34,755 nucleotides of DNA from an uncultured Eubacteriales bacterium (GTDB taxonomy: Bacteria > Bacillota > Clostridia > Christensenellales > Aristaeellaceae). This document shows positions 8,270 through 17,600 of the stretch, in pieces. The position numbers and the translations under genes were made by a program. Below the pieces are notes generated by a model, which did no database searches, was not told the origin of the DNA, and saw only the letters and a list, made by a program, of their open reading frames with translations. The stretch covers positions 1 to 34,755 of the forward strand of contig CACWHI010000025.1 of assembly GCA_902760595.1 (NCBI GenBank), written 5' to 3'. Positions within the stretch are counted from its first letter, which is position 1; the number at the start of each line of letters is the position of its first letter.

Positions 8270-8509
8270 ATGGCAGACAAACAACTCGCGAAGTACACCC
8301 AAGCGGAAGATTGGGCCGCCGTAGCCGCCGCGGAACAAGAGGGATATGAAAACACGATGTCCCTGGAAGAACTCCGCAAGCAATACGCGGACTGCAGTGG
8401 GCGTCTGCTTCTCCGTATTCCCCGCAGTCTGCACAAGCGTCTGAAAGAAGAGGCATCCGCAGAGGGCGTCAGTTTGAACCAGTATATGCTTTATAAGCTG
8501 GCTCAGTGA
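8270..8509 (+). CDS. Small ribbon-helix-helix (HicB-like) protein
   Basis: A 79-residue protein. The C-terminal 36 residues, beginning GRLLLRIPRSLHKRLKEEA and ending in SLNQYMLYKLAQ, match the Arc/HicB-type ribbon-helix-helix DNA-binding pattern. The first 40 residues are acidic and helical, including an EELRKQYADC segment. No HicA-like toxin gene is adjacent, so it is either an orphan antitoxin-like regulator or a stand-alone repressor. It is divergent from the helicase and its start codon almost touches the helicase -35. No ribosome binding site with proper spacing is seen at 8270, and the Met at 8357 has none either, so the start is uncertain. Its last 41 bases overlap the permease gene on the opposite strand. 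Confidence 0.65.
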   Translation: MADKQLAKYTQAEDWAAVAAAEQEGYENTMSLEELRKQYADCSGRLLLRIPRSLHKRLKEEASAEGVSLNQYMLYKLAQ

Positions 8510-9266
8510 ACCGCCGCTTTCGCTTTTTCAGTACGATCCACAGCGCCGCCGGTGCTTCACTCAGCAACAGGATCATCAGCACCATCAGGATGGCGTAGGC
8601 GTAGATATCCTGATACTCGTTGAAATAGCTGCTGGAAAAGACTGCCTTGCCCATGGAATTCCGGGTCTGCACCATGTATTCGGCGGTGATGACCAGCTTC
8701 ATGCCGGTGCCGACCGCCTCCAGGAAAGCCTGGCGCAGGTAGCCCGCCATCAGGGGCAGGTAGACGCGGAAGAGCACCATCAGGTTCAGGTTCGCGTTCA
8801 TCCTGTAGACATCGATCAGCTCCTGCGGGATGCTCCGGCATCCCCCGGCAGTCGCCTCGCTGATGAGCGGGATCAGCATCAGCGCCGACGCGGCGACCGG
8901 CACGTCCCGGTAATCCGCCAGCACCATGACCATAATGATCAGCACGATCATCGGGATCGCGCGGATGAAGGAGACGAGCGGCCGCAGCACGCTGCGCGCG
9001 AACCGGCTGAGGCCCTCAAGCAGGCCCAGCGGCACGCCGACCGCCGCCGCGATCAGCAGCGTTTCCGCCAGGTGCGCGAGGGTCGTGCCCATCATGCGCC
9101 AGGTCTGGCCTTGTCCCAGCAAACGGAAAAAGGCGCGCAGGATCGTGAGCGCGTCCGGGAAAACCAGCCGCTCATGCTTCAGCGCGCCAGCGCACTGGAT
9201 CAGCGTCCCGATCAGGAGGACGCCGATCGCAGTGCCCAACAGTTCACTTTGCTTCTGACGGGACAT
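8469..9266 (-). CDS. ABC transporter permease (SsuC/TauC-like)
   Basis: A 265-residue inner-membrane permease of the binding-protein-dependent type, with about six hydrophobic segments, including ones starting near GTAIGVLLIGTLI, LLIAAAVGVPLGL, IPMIVLIIMVMVLA and YAILMVLMILLL. The cytoplasmic coupling loop precedes LFRVYLPLMAGYLRQAF, the position of the EAA motif. The family imports nitrate, sulfonates, taurine or pyrimidine precursors; the ligand is not predictable here. The start at 9266 overlaps the 3' end of the substrate-binding gene by 23 bases and lacks a strong ribosome binding site, suggesting translational coupling. It is the last gene of the operon. No ATPase subunit follows it or lies anywhere in the window. 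Confidence 0.88.
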   Translation of the reverse strand: MSRQKQSELLGTAIGVLLIGTLIQCAGALKHERLVFPDALTILRAFFRLLGQGQTWRMMGTTLAHLAETLLIAAAVGVPLGLLEGLSRFARSVLRPLVSFIRAIPMIVLIIMVMVLADYRDVPVAASALMLIPLISEATAGGCRSIPQELIDVYRMNANLNLMVLFRVYLPLMAGYLRQAFLEAVGTGMKLVITAEYMVQTRNSMGKAVFSSSYFNEYQDIYAYAILMVLMILLLSEAPAALWIVLKKRKRRFTEPAYKAYTGSN

Positions 9267-10161
9267 AATAGAAGCCGTCGGCGGGCAGTTCGCCGCCAAA
9301 CTGCGCGATATCCACCTGGGCGGTCCGTTCCACCTGTTCACGGGCGTCCGCGGCGCTCACGTAGCGCAGGGCGCAACGCGGGATCGCGCGCTCGGCCACC
9401 TTGGCGTTGGGCAGGATCTCCAGCGCCACCACCGACTTCACCACGGAATCCAGGTCGTTCTCACAGAGGGCGACCGCTTTTTTTGCCCGGTCCAGGTATT
9501 CCGCCACCGCCTCGGGATGGTTTTTCACCGTCTCGGGATTTACGAACAGGCCCGCCTGGGCGTAGCCGTCAAAGCCGGTGGCCTTTTTATACAGGTCGTT
9601 GAGGGCATAGGAGGTGATCCTGTCGTTCTTCATGGACGCCGCCGTCAGCGCGGGCTCCGCCGTCAGGACGATCGCGTTTTCATCGGTCAGCAGCAGGCTC
9701 TGGGTATTCGCGGCCCCGGCCAGGTAGCTGACGGATTTCGGCTCGATGCCGTTCTGCTTCAGGGTATACAGCGCGATGGAGGCGTTGATGGTGTTCTCGC
9801 CGAACAGCGTGATATCCGCGCCGTTCATGTCCTCGGGCTTGAAATCCGCCTTCTGGGAGGCGAAGTACAGGTTGCCCCAGGTGACCACAGCCGCCAGCTG
9901 ATAGCCGGATTTTCCGGCCTTGAACAGCTTGGCTCCCGCGTTGATCGGCGCGATGATGAAGTCCGCCTTCGCACCGGCGAATTCCGCCGTGATCGCCTCT
10001 GCCGCCACATAGGTGTACTGCTCGGGGGCGCTGACAGCCAGCGCCGCCAGGGCGATGCCGGGCGCGCCGTTCGGGGACGAGACCTTGACCTGATAATTCT
10101 CGGCCGTGGCCGGCAGGGCCAGCAGCATCAGGATAAACAGTACAGACAGGATTCTTTTCAT
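9244..10161 (-). CDS. ABC transporter substrate-binding protein (NMT1/SsuA-like)
   Basis: A 305-residue exported binding protein. Residues 1-20 form a signal peptide ending ALPATA. No lipobox Cys follows, which is odd for a Gram-positive binding protein that normally needs a lipid anchor. The body (VKVSSPNGAPGIALAALA; ADFIIAPINAGAKL; FGENTINASIALYTLKQNGI) resembles the two-lobed NMT1/SsuA family. AAGGAG lies about 11 bases before the ATG. It is preceded by the Crp/Fnr gene (5-bp gap) and followed by the overlapping permease, so the three form one operon. The ligand is unknown. Confidence 0.85.
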   Translation of the reverse strand: MKRILSVLFILMLLALPATAENYQVKVSSPNGAPGIALAALAVSAPEQYTYVAAEAITAEFAGAKADFIIAPINAGAKLFKAGKSGYQLAAVVTWGNLYFASQKADFKPEDMNGADITLFGENTINASIALYTLKQNGIEPKSVSYLAGAANTQSLLLTDENAIVLTAEPALTAASMKNDRITSYALNDLYKKATGFDGYAQAGLFVNPETVKNHPEAVAEYLDRAKKAVALCENDLDSVVKSVVALEILPNAKVAERAIPRCALRYVSAADAREQVERTAQVDIAQFGGELPADGFYYVPSEAK

Positions 10162-10166
10162 GGTGT

Positions 10167-10871
10167 TTATTTCTCCTTGGGTTGGTTTTTATCTGAAGGC
10201 GATCCGTCTTTCGACAGTCCGCGATCGTCAAACATCTGGCGCTTCAGCGCGTTCGGGTCCGCCAGGCGCACGCCGTGGCGGATCTGCTCGATCAGGCCCC
10301 GTTCCTGCAGGCGGTTGAGCTCGCGGTATACAGCAGCGCGGCTCACCGAGAGGCGGCTGGCCAGCTCATCCTTGGTGCCCCGCATGGGGATGAAGCCGTC
10401 CGCGTCCCGGTTCAGCAGCAGGTACGCCGCGAGCCGCGTGCGGCACGACTGGGCCGTCAGGAGAGCGATGCGCCCCAGCAGGAACTGCATTTTCCGGTTG
10501 CACAGCTCATGATAGCGCAGCGCGAAATCCGGATCGTTCCAGATCAGGTCCCGGATGACCGCGCGCCGAACAAAAGCGGCCTCGCAGCGCCCGCGGGCCA
10601 CGACCCGCGTCTGCATGCCCGTCGTTTCAAACACATAGGCGATACCGAAGCAATCGCCCTGACGGGCCGTATTCAGCAGGGTCTCCGTACCGTCCGTCGC
10701 GATGCACCATACGTCCGCCAGACCGCGCAGAACGAGCCCGACGCTCTCCTCCTGGTCCGCGCGGTTGCTCAGGCTCTGCCCGTCCTCAAAGCGCAGCACC
10801 TGTGCCTCCGGCGTCAGCCCGGCGAACAGCGGTGAGTCATTGAAGGCTGCCTGAAGGGAAGGATTCGGCAT
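10167..10871 (-). CDS. Crp/Fnr-family transcriptional regulator
   Basis: A 234-residue regulator. Residues 15-130 form a cyclic-nucleotide-binding-type beta-roll (VGLVLRGLADVWCI; QGDCFGIAYVFE) and 135-205 a winged helix with the recognition region TKDELASRLSVSRAAVYREL at 166-185. The conserved Arg/Glu pair of cAMP-binding Crp is not evident, and there is no N-terminal cluster of four Cys as in Fnr (Cys are at 56, 74, 96, 124 and 143), so the effector is unknown. GGCAGGAGGTGG just upstream of the ATG is a strong ribosome binding site. It is first in an operon with the binding protein and permease, and an Fnr-box-like dyad in its own leader suggests autoregulation. Confidence 0.9.
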   Translation of the reverse strand: MPNPSLQAAFNDSPLFAGLTPEAQVLRFEDGQSLSNRADQEESVGLVLRGLADVWCIATDGTETLLNTARQGDCFGIAYVFETTGMQTRVVARGRCEAAFVRRAVIRDLIWNDPDFALRYHELCNRKMQFLLGRIALLTAQSCRTRLAAYLLLNRDADGFIPMRGTKDELASRLSVSRAAVYRELNRLQERGLIEQIRHGVRLADPNALKRQMFDDRGLSKDGSPSDKNQPKEK

Positions 10872-10907
10872 AGCTCCACCTCCTGCCAGTCTTTCACATA
10901 CGTAATA

Positions 10908-10946
10908 CTGATATAAATCAGCTGCCGCAGTATCCCCCGCGGCAGC
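10908..10946 (-). promoter_or_regulatory. Leader stem-loop and Fnr-box-like dyad of the Crp/Fnr operon
   Basis: Bases 10908-10921 read CTGATATAAATCAG, a 5-4-5 dyad differing from the Fnr consensus TTGAT-N4-ATCAA only at the outermost base of each arm. Next to it, GCTGCCGC (10921-10928) and GCGGCAGC (10939-10946) form an 8-bp stem with a 10-base loop at the very start of the predicted mRNA. Both lie between the -10 box and the start codon, where bound protein would block transcription. The sequences are directly visible; regulation is inferred. Confidence 0.6.
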
Positions 10947-10949
10947 CTC

Positions 10950-10999
10950 ATTATACCGTTCCCGTTGCTGTATGTCAACTTTTTTCTCAGATGAGAAAA
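10950..10999 (-). promoter_or_regulatory. Consensus promoter of the Crp/Fnr-ABC operon
   Basis: On the minus strand TTGACA (10973-10978), 17 bp and TATAAT (10950-10955) form a perfect SigA-type promoter. Immediately upstream of the -35, TTTTCTCA (10982-10989) and TGAGAAAA (10992-10999) form a dyad with a 2-base centre, at the position of an UP element or activator site. It also sits just after the stop of the LCP gene and could help end that transcript. Confidence 0.85.
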
Positions 11000-11008
11000 T
11001 ACCGCATA

Positions 11009-12031
11009 TTACTTTTCTTCACGGAAATAAGTGGAAAGGACCCAGTTCACGATCCAGTCCCGGTCGGCGTAGAACTGCACGTGACCGTCCTTGCCCATCG
11101 CGGTCTCGCCCTCCAGCTGTGCCATAGGCTGCACGGCGTACTTGGCGGCGCGGGCGGCCTCGTTGATCATCTGCGCGCGGGTGAGGTTGGTGGTCAGGCT
11201 GTCCCCCAGGGTATCGAAAATGCGGTTGATGAATTCCGTGTCTCCGTGGGAGAGCTTATCGAGCAGGATATCCTCGACCGCCTGCATGTACGCCCGCTGG
11301 CGCACCATGCGGGACTTGTTGGTGCCGTCGCCCACGGTCATGCGGTCGTGCACGAAATTATACGCCTGCTCGCCGTTCAGGGTGACCGCCGCGCCCTTGA
11401 CAAAGGAGGGATCCAGGTCCGGATAATCGTCCGGCATGACCACCGTGACGCCGCCCAGCAGATCGTTGAGGGCGGGCATGGCGCTCATGTTCATGGAGCA
11501 GAACTGGGTCAGCTCGATGCCCTCCAGCAGGTTGCTGACGGATTCGACCGTATTCTGGCCGTTCTCCAGCTGGTTCGCGCCGTAGGCGTGGGAAAGGCAG
11601 ATCTGCGCGGTGCGCGTGCCCACCTTCTTGCCCAGGATGCCCAGAGTGACGATATCCACCATGGTATCGCGGTCGATGTGCAGCAGGCTGACCTTTTTTT
11701 CCGAGGAATCCAGCACCATCAGCAGAAGGAAGTCCGCCTGCCCGCCGGCGCGGTAGCCCGTCTGCACGGGCGAAAGGTCCGTGCGGTCCACGCCCATCAG
11801 CAGCAGCGAGGTGATGCCGGTGCGCTCCACGTAGGTCTTTCCGTTATAGGTGCGCCGGTCCAGCAGAAAGCTGCTGGACGTCTGCGTTTCCTGGCGCTCC
11901 TGCCGCTCCGGCTGCCGGTCGCCCAGCGCGCCGATGATCAGCACCGCCGCCAGCAGCAGCATGAGCCCGATCAGGAGAAACAGCAGCTTTTTGTGGTGAT
12001 TGGCCGTCATTCCGGCTCTTCTGTTCGGCAT
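11009..12031 (-). CDS. LCP-family (LytR-CpsA-Psr) cell-wall glycopolymer ligase
   Basis: A 340-residue protein with a short basic N-terminus, one membrane segment (about 16-36, LLFLLIGLMLLLAAVLIIGA) and an extracellular LCP domain from about residue 70. Family hallmarks are SLLLMGVDRTD (76-85), GGQADFLLLMVLD and LLHIDRDTMVDI, with the Asp/Arg residues that handle the pyrophosphate group. LCP enzymes transfer teichoic acids or capsular polymers from lipid carriers to peptidoglycan. GGGAGG lies about 7 bases before the ATG. The gene starts 16 bases after the alpha-glucuronidase stop and seems to be the last cistron of the glycosidase operon, an unexpected partner. Confidence 0.9.
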   Translation of the reverse strand: MPNRRAGMTANHHKKLLFLLIGLMLLLAAVLIIGALGDRQPERQERQETQTSSSFLLDRRTYNGKTYVERTGITSLLLMGVDRTDLSPVQTGYRAGGQADFLLLMVLDSSEKKVSLLHIDRDTMVDIVTLGILGKKVGTRTAQICLSHAYGANQLENGQNTVESVSNLLEGIELTQFCSMNMSAMPALNDLLGGVTVVMPDDYPDLDPSFVKGAAVTLNGEQAYNFVHDRMTVGDGTNKSRMVRQRAYMQAVEDILLDKLSHGDTEFINRIFDTLGDSLTTNLTRAQMINEAARAAKYAVQPMAQLEGETAMGKDGHVQFYADRDWIVNWVLSTYFREEK

Positions 12032-12047
12032 AAGTCCGCCTCCCGTA

Positions 12048-13892
12048 TCATGAATAGATCGTTCTTCCCCGCTCGTCCGGCACGCCGCAGAAGCGGTAGA
12101 AGAAGGTGTTGATCACGTCCCGCCACTCCCGGGCGTTCTTCAGCTGCAGCGCCATGCGCTCCGCCGCTTCCCGGCGGTCCGGCTCCGGCAGCGCGAGGGC
12201 CTTCAGCGTCTCCGCCATGGCCTCCGCCGCCTCACAGCCCGCGAAATGGTCGTCATAGATCCGCTGGATCAGCGTCCTCCCGTCCCGCATGCGGTAATCG
12301 TAGGGCAGCCGGTGGAAGAACAGCAGCAGCCGGTCCGGGCAGGTCTGCGGATCCTCATACAGCGCGCGCAGCGCTTCGGGATACTGCTCTGTGTAGCCCG
12401 TGCCGCGCGCAGTGCGGTCGATGCCCACGCCGGTACGGTCCGCCCGGTGATAGGTGCCCCACAGGTCGAACTCATAGCCGTCGGGGTTCGGGCCGTAATG
12501 GGTATGGGGCGTCACCATCCAGCAGAGGCCCAGCGGCGCGGTATACCTTTCATACACGTTCCTGCTGTCCAGCAGCAGACGGAGCAGGCTTTCCCGGTCG
12601 GGGTCCGGCAGCTCATAGGACAGCCTGATCCAGTCGTCGGTCACGCGCTCCGGCGCGGTATCCGGGTCCCAGGCCAGCCGGCCAAAGGCATACAGGTTCA
12701 GCGCCGCGAAGGGATGGCCGGTCCAGAAATACCCGCGCCCCAGGTTGCTGACCGCCGCGACCGCGCGGATCCTGTCGGCGGGCATGATTTCGAAGATCTC
12801 CCGCCACATGGGCGGCATGGCGTAAATGTCGATCTGCTGGCCGGTATACTCCTGGGCCAGCTGCAGCTCCAGCGCCAGGCACGTTTTCCGCATGCTCAGC
12901 AGCAGCGGGGATACAGGCTCCCGCACCTGGAAGTCGTAGGGGCCGTTCTTGACCTGCAGGATCACGTTCCCGGCAAAATCCCCGTCCTGGGGCTGGTACA
13001 ATTCATAGGCCGCGCAGGGGCGGTCGGTACGCGTGTCCCGCCAGTCCTGCAGGCAGTCGTATACGAAGGCCCGCCAGACGATCACCCCGCCATACGACGC
13101 GACGGCCTGAGCCAGCATGTTCGCGCCCTCGGCATGGCTGCGGCCGTAGGCGTTGGGCCCCGGCCGGTGCTCGCTGTCCGCCTTGACCAGAAAGCCCGCC
13201 AGGTCCGGCACAGCCCGCCAGGCCCTGTCCGCCGTCTCACGCCAGAAGCGCAGTACGTCCGGGGAAAGGGGATCCGCCGTATCCAGCCCCGCGGAAAGCG
13301 GGAGGCTGAAATCCACGGACACCATCACCCGCACGCCGAAGGGCCTGAGCAGGGCGGCAAAGGCCGCCAGGTCCGGCAGCAGGTCCGTCACCAGGCGCTG
13401 GGCCGGGGCGTGGACATTCACATTGTTCACACACAGCACATTGATATGCGCGCTGGCCAGCAGGCGGCCCAGGTAGCGGACGCGCTCCGGATCGTATTCA
13501 AAGCGCCCTCCCTCAAACCAGAGAGAACGGCCCGAATATCCGCGCTCGACGCTTCCGTCCATGTTATCCCAGCTGTTGAGCATGCGCAGGGCATAGCGCG
13601 GTGAGGATGTCAGTCCGTCCGCGTCCCGGCCGGTGAGCAGGGCCTGGATCAGGTCGTACGCGCCGTACAGCAGGCCGCTCTCTCCGCCCCGGATATGCCA
13701 GACGCCCGCTTCTTTCGTGATCCGGCAGCCTTCCCCCAGACGCTCATCCGGTTCCAGCAGGAAGGTCTCCCCCGCTCCGCGCCCGGCAAAAAACGCGGTC
13801 AGCTCCGCTGAGGCCGTCTCCGCGGACGTGCCGCACGGGGGCAGCGCGGCAGGCAGCCGCTTGAGCCAGAGCCCGTCGTAATCCTTCTTCAT
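12048..13892 (-). CDS. aguA: GH67 xylan alpha-1,2-glucuronidase
   Basis: A 614-residue intracellular enzyme (no signal peptide) of glycoside hydrolase family 67, which removes (4-O-methyl-)glucuronic acid from the non-reducing end of xylo-oligosaccharides. Signatures: RMLNSWDNMDGSVERGYSG in the first half; KADSEHRPGP with the general acid Glu241; NGPYDFQVREP with Asp320; and LQLAQEYTG with Glu348. The Asp-Glu spacing of 28 equals that of the paired catalytic bases Asp365/Glu393 in the Cellvibrio enzyme. Slightly shorter than typical members (about 680-720). The first 4 bases overlap the MBL gene stop (ATGA), showing tight coupling. Together with the GH2 gene it points to glucuronoxylan or similar plant polysaccharide use. 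Confidence 0.93.
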   Translation of the reverse strand: MKKDYDGLWLKRLPAALPPCGTSAETASAELTAFFAGRGAGETFLLEPDERLGEGCRITKEAGVWHIRGGESGLLYGAYDLIQALLTGRDADGLTSSPRYALRMLNSWDNMDGSVERGYSGRSLWFEGGRFEYDPERVRYLGRLLASAHINVLCVNNVNVHAPAQRLVTDLLPDLAAFAALLRPFGVRVMVSVDFSLPLSAGLDTADPLSPDVLRFWRETADRAWRAVPDLAGFLVKADSEHRPGPNAYGRSHAEGANMLAQAVASYGGVIVWRAFVYDCLQDWRDTRTDRPCAAYELYQPQDGDFAGNVILQVKNGPYDFQVREPVSPLLLSMRKTCLALELQLAQEYTGQQIDIYAMPPMWREIFEIMPADRIRAVAAVSNLGRGYFWTGHPFAALNLYAFGRLAWDPDTAPERVTDDWIRLSYELPDPDRESLLRLLLDSRNVYERYTAPLGLCWMVTPHTHYGPNPDGYEFDLWGTYHRADRTGVGIDRTARGTGYTEQYPEALRALYEDPQTCPDRLLLFFHRLPYDYRMRDGRTLIQRIYDDHFAGCEAAEAMAETLKALALPEPDRREAAERMALQLKNAREWRDVINTFFYRFCGVPDERGRTIYS

Positions 13893-14686
13893 GTTTTCTT
13901 CTCCATGTATTTGTCAAGATCGAAAACCAGCTCCTGCCCCGGCGCGGGGACCGCGCGTCCGGTGCGGACGCCTTTCGCCTGTCCCTCCGGCGACGGCGCG
14001 GCGCGGTGCAGGCATTCCGGCGTCAGCCCGGACAGGAACGCCTCTACCGCCTCCCGTCCGTACAGCGCCGTGCGGTGCGGGCACAGCGCGTGCTCAAAGG
14101 GGCAGTCTGCCAGCAGCGCCCGCAGATTCTTCAGATAGTCCGCGACAGACAGGGCCTCCGGGAAAAAGAGCCAGGTGGTCGGGTTCCAGTCGTCCCCCGT
14201 CAGCAGCAGGCGGTATTCCGGTACGTACACCACCAGACTGCCCGGCGTATGCCCCGGGCAGGGCATGATCTCCGCCGTCAGCCCGCCGAGCTCCAGCGCT
14301 TCCCCCGTCTCGGCCTCCGGCTCGGGCATGAGCGCTGTCAGGTAGTCCGCCGCGTCCGTGCGAACGCCCTTCTCAGCGGCGGAGGCCAGCACCGCCTGCC
14401 GCTGCGCCCGGGCGGTGTAGGTCCGGTACACCGGCAGATCGTCCGGATGCAGCCACACCCGGTCCAGGCCCATGGCACCCAGGGCATGGTCGTGATGGCC
14501 GTGGGTCAGGATCAGGCGGCAGGGCTTATCCGTCAGCGAGGCGATCAGCGGCCGGACCGGCTCCAGGCCGTAGCCCGCGTCGATCAGTACGGCCTCCCGA
14601 TCGCCCGCCAGCAGCGTCATGCAGACTCCCATGGCGTCCCGGATGTGCCATACCCCCGGGAAGTATTCCTGTACCTGAAAGCTCAT
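13889..14686 (-). CDS. MBL-fold metallo-hydrolase
   Basis: A 265-residue metallo-beta-lactamase-fold protein. LILTHGHHDHALGA contains the HxHxDH metal motif (His62, His64, Asp66, His67); PCPGHTPGSLVVY supplies the next His, and LLLTGDDWN supplies the bridging Asp. The C-terminal His is probably in ALCPHRTALYG. No signal peptide is present, so it acts in the cytoplasm. The family includes lactonases, glyoxalases II and phosphodiesterases. It is sandwiched with 4-bp overlaps between GH2 and GH67 genes, so a sugar lactone or other carbohydrate-derived ester is a reasonable but unproven substrate. Confidence 0.88.
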   Translation of the reverse strand: MSFQVQEYFPGVWHIRDAMGVCMTLLAGDREAVLIDAGYGLEPVRPLIASLTDKPCRLILTHGHHDHALGAMGLDRVWLHPDDLPVYRTYTARAQRQAVLASAAEKGVRTDAADYLTALMPEPEAETGEALELGGLTAEIMPCPGHTPGSLVVYVPEYRLLLTGDDWNPTTWLFFPEALSVADYLKNLRALLADCPFEHALCPHRTALYGREAVEAFLSGLTPECLHRAAPSPEGQAKGVRTGRAVPAPGQELVFDLDKYMEKKT

Positions 14687-17600
14687 GTGTTTTCCTCCTC
14701 AAAGCGGAAGGAATGCAGGTCAAAGCGGCTGCCCGGCAGGAAGATGAATTCCACCCGGCACCGACCCGCCGGCGGGCGCACCGTAAAGCGCCGCTCCGTC
14801 ACGCCCTCCCCGCCCGGGAAGACCAGGCTCTGCTTTGCCTCCCCGCCGCCCTCGCCGCGCAGCACCAGCAGGATGGGGTTCTCCGCGTTCGGGGTATGCC
14901 CGGTCAGCGCCAGGCTATACCCGTCCCCGGAAAAGTCCATGTTTTCGAAGACGAGGGTCACGTTATTGCCGATGTCCAGCACCGCGCCGTCCGAGATCCG
15001 GTAGCTGTCTCCGTAGATCGCGTCCGCGGACGCTCCGGCGTTCACGCGCAGGGCGCGCGACTGGCGCTCGAAGCGGAAGCCCTTGAAGTGCACCTTTTCG
15101 ACCGCCGAGAAAAAGAGGTCGTGCAGCCCGGTCAGCGGTTCGGGCAGGGTATAGGTCTCGGACTGATAGGTGTTCCAGACGCTGGGCTTCTGGTAGCGGC
15201 AGGTCATCAGCTTCCGTCCGCCCGCCTCGGGCCTGCCGTCCCACAGGCCGATATCGTGAGGGTTCGCGTCCAGCGCGAAGATGGGCAGCTCCAGCCGGTC
15301 CGAGCCCACAGGCCCGAAATCCACCCGTGAGAAGCCGACGCCGCTGAAGCCCTCCCGGGCGAAGGCGATTCCCTGCTCGTTGCCGGGGGAGATCTCCCCC
15401 ACCCGGACATCGGAAAGGGAGCCGGAAACCAGCCGGTACGGATCCAGCGTCAGCGCGCCGAAGCCCCGCGCCGTGACCGGATAGACAGAGAGCACCCGTG
15501 TGTGCTCCGCGCCGTTCTTCGCCGCGGCGCGCAGCCAGAAGCGCCCGTCCGCCCAGGCCGTCACCCGGGCCGTATGTCCGTCCAGCCACTCGGCCTTCGC
15601 GCCGGGGAAGTCCACGCCCTGGGCGTTCGTCACCCGCAGGGTGATGGGCCGTTCCGTATGCTCCGGCTCACAGACCACGCCGAAATCCGCCGAGGGCGCC
15701 TCCGGGGTCAGCTCCCGGGGATTCCGTGGCGCCAGGCCGATACGGCGGATCCACGGCCAGTCCGCTGCCGGCTGTTCCGTCCGCCTGACGCGCACCGTGG
15801 GCAGCGGCCCGGCGTCCGCCGTTTCCGCCGCCCTAAGCACGATGTCCGCTTCCTGAAGCCCCGGCGCGCTCACGGACACGCCGATCTCCCCGGCGTCCTC
15901 CGCGCCGACGACCGCCAGCAGCTTTCCGGAAAACAGGCGTTTCGTATCCGTCTGATAGGGCGTATCGTCCGTGCTGTCGCCGTTATCCAGGCCCATCAGG
16001 CAGCCCGGGCCCCGGACCGCCACGCGCACGGGCAGGTTGGCGTCCTCTACGGGATGCCCGTCCGCGTCCTCCGCGCCGACGGTCAGGAAGGCCAGGCCTC
16101 CGCGGCGGAAGACTGTTTCTTCGGCCCGCAAGGTCAGCTTCACGGGGGCGCCGTAGCTGTGCCTGACGTCCCGGACGATCAGCCGCCCGTCCGCGTCATA
16201 GCCGCGCGCCTCCAGCGTCCCGTCCTGATAAGGCACCTGCCACACGGGCAGGCAGGCCGCCTCATCGTCCAGATCCACCCGCTTCACGCCCAGGCTGACA
16301 CCGTTCAGCAGCAGCTCCGCCGAGGCGCAGCTGGTCATCACCGGCACGTCGATGGGCTGGCCGGGGTTCCATTTCCAGCGGATGCCGATGTGGATCATGG
16401 GCTTTCCGCTCCACATGGCCTGATAGAAATAGTAGGTGTCCTTCGGGAAGCAGGCGGTGTCGGCCTGTCCGAAATAGCTGTTTTTGGTCTGATAGGGCGT
16501 AGGCTCCCCGATGTAGTCGATGCCCGCCCAGATGAACTGGCCCAGGGAATAGGCGTTCTTCCGGTCCTCCGCCAGCATTTTCTGCAGGGACTGGGTGCCC
16601 CAGCTGGTTTTGCTGTTCAGCAGGGCCGAGCACTGCAGGTCCTCCTCCGCCAGGATATCCTCCTCCATGGGGAAGTGGTATACGCCCCGGCTCTGCACCA
16701 TGGACGCGGTCTCGCTGCCGTAAATGATCCAGTCCGGGTGCGCCCGGTGGTGCGCCGCGTAATGCGCCCCGGCGTAGTTGTAGCCCGCCAGCTTCACATA
16801 GTTCGCCGCGCGCTGCGCGCCCTCCCAGGGCATGTAATTGCTGCCGAAGGTCACCCGCGCGTGGCCAAAGCGGTCGTGCAGCCGCGCCTCCTCCGTCAGC
16901 TTCAGGGTCCAGCGGTAGCCCTGCTCGCCCAGGAACACGTCGTGGATCTCGTTGCCGATGGACCACATGATCACCGACGGGTGACAGCGGTCGCGCCGGA
17001 TCCAGGAGGCCACGTCCTCGCGCCAGGTGTCCTGGAAGAAGCGCGCGTTGTCATAGCGTGTCTTGGGCAGCTCCCACATGTCGTAGGCCTCGTCGTCCAC
17101 CAGCAGGCCCATTTCGTCGCACAGGTCCAGGAAGGCGGAGGCCGGCGGATTGTGGGAGGTGCGGATGGCGTTGACGCCCATGGCCTTCATCAGGCGAAGC
17201 TGCCGCCGCGCCGCGTCCGGATGGAAGGCCGCGCCGAGCGCGCCGAGGTCGTGATGCAGGCACACGCCCCTGAGCTTGACCCGCTCGCCGTTCAGATAAA
17301 AGCCGTCGTCCGGCGTGAAGCGCGTTTCACGGAAGCCGATCCGCACGCGCTCCTTCTGGTCCATGAGCGTCAGCTCCAGCGTGTACAGCTTCGGCGCGTC
17401 CGGCGACCAGGCCGAAACGCCGCTGAGAACGGCGGACAGGCTGACGCCCTTTACGTCCGCCGCGGCCCGGTCCCGCCACAGGCAGCGTTCGCCGTCGTAC
17501 AGCGCGGCGCCCACTTCCTGTCCGGCGGCCCCGAGCGCTTCCGCGTACAGGTCCAGCCGCCAGTTTCCGCCTTCCCGCGCGGTACGCAGGGAAATACCGT

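Noticed and set aside
5856-8324. Long plus-strand frames (449 and 358 residues) opposite the helicase gene
   Set aside because: Shadow frames; composition is typical of antisense reading of GC-rich DNA and no motifs are present.
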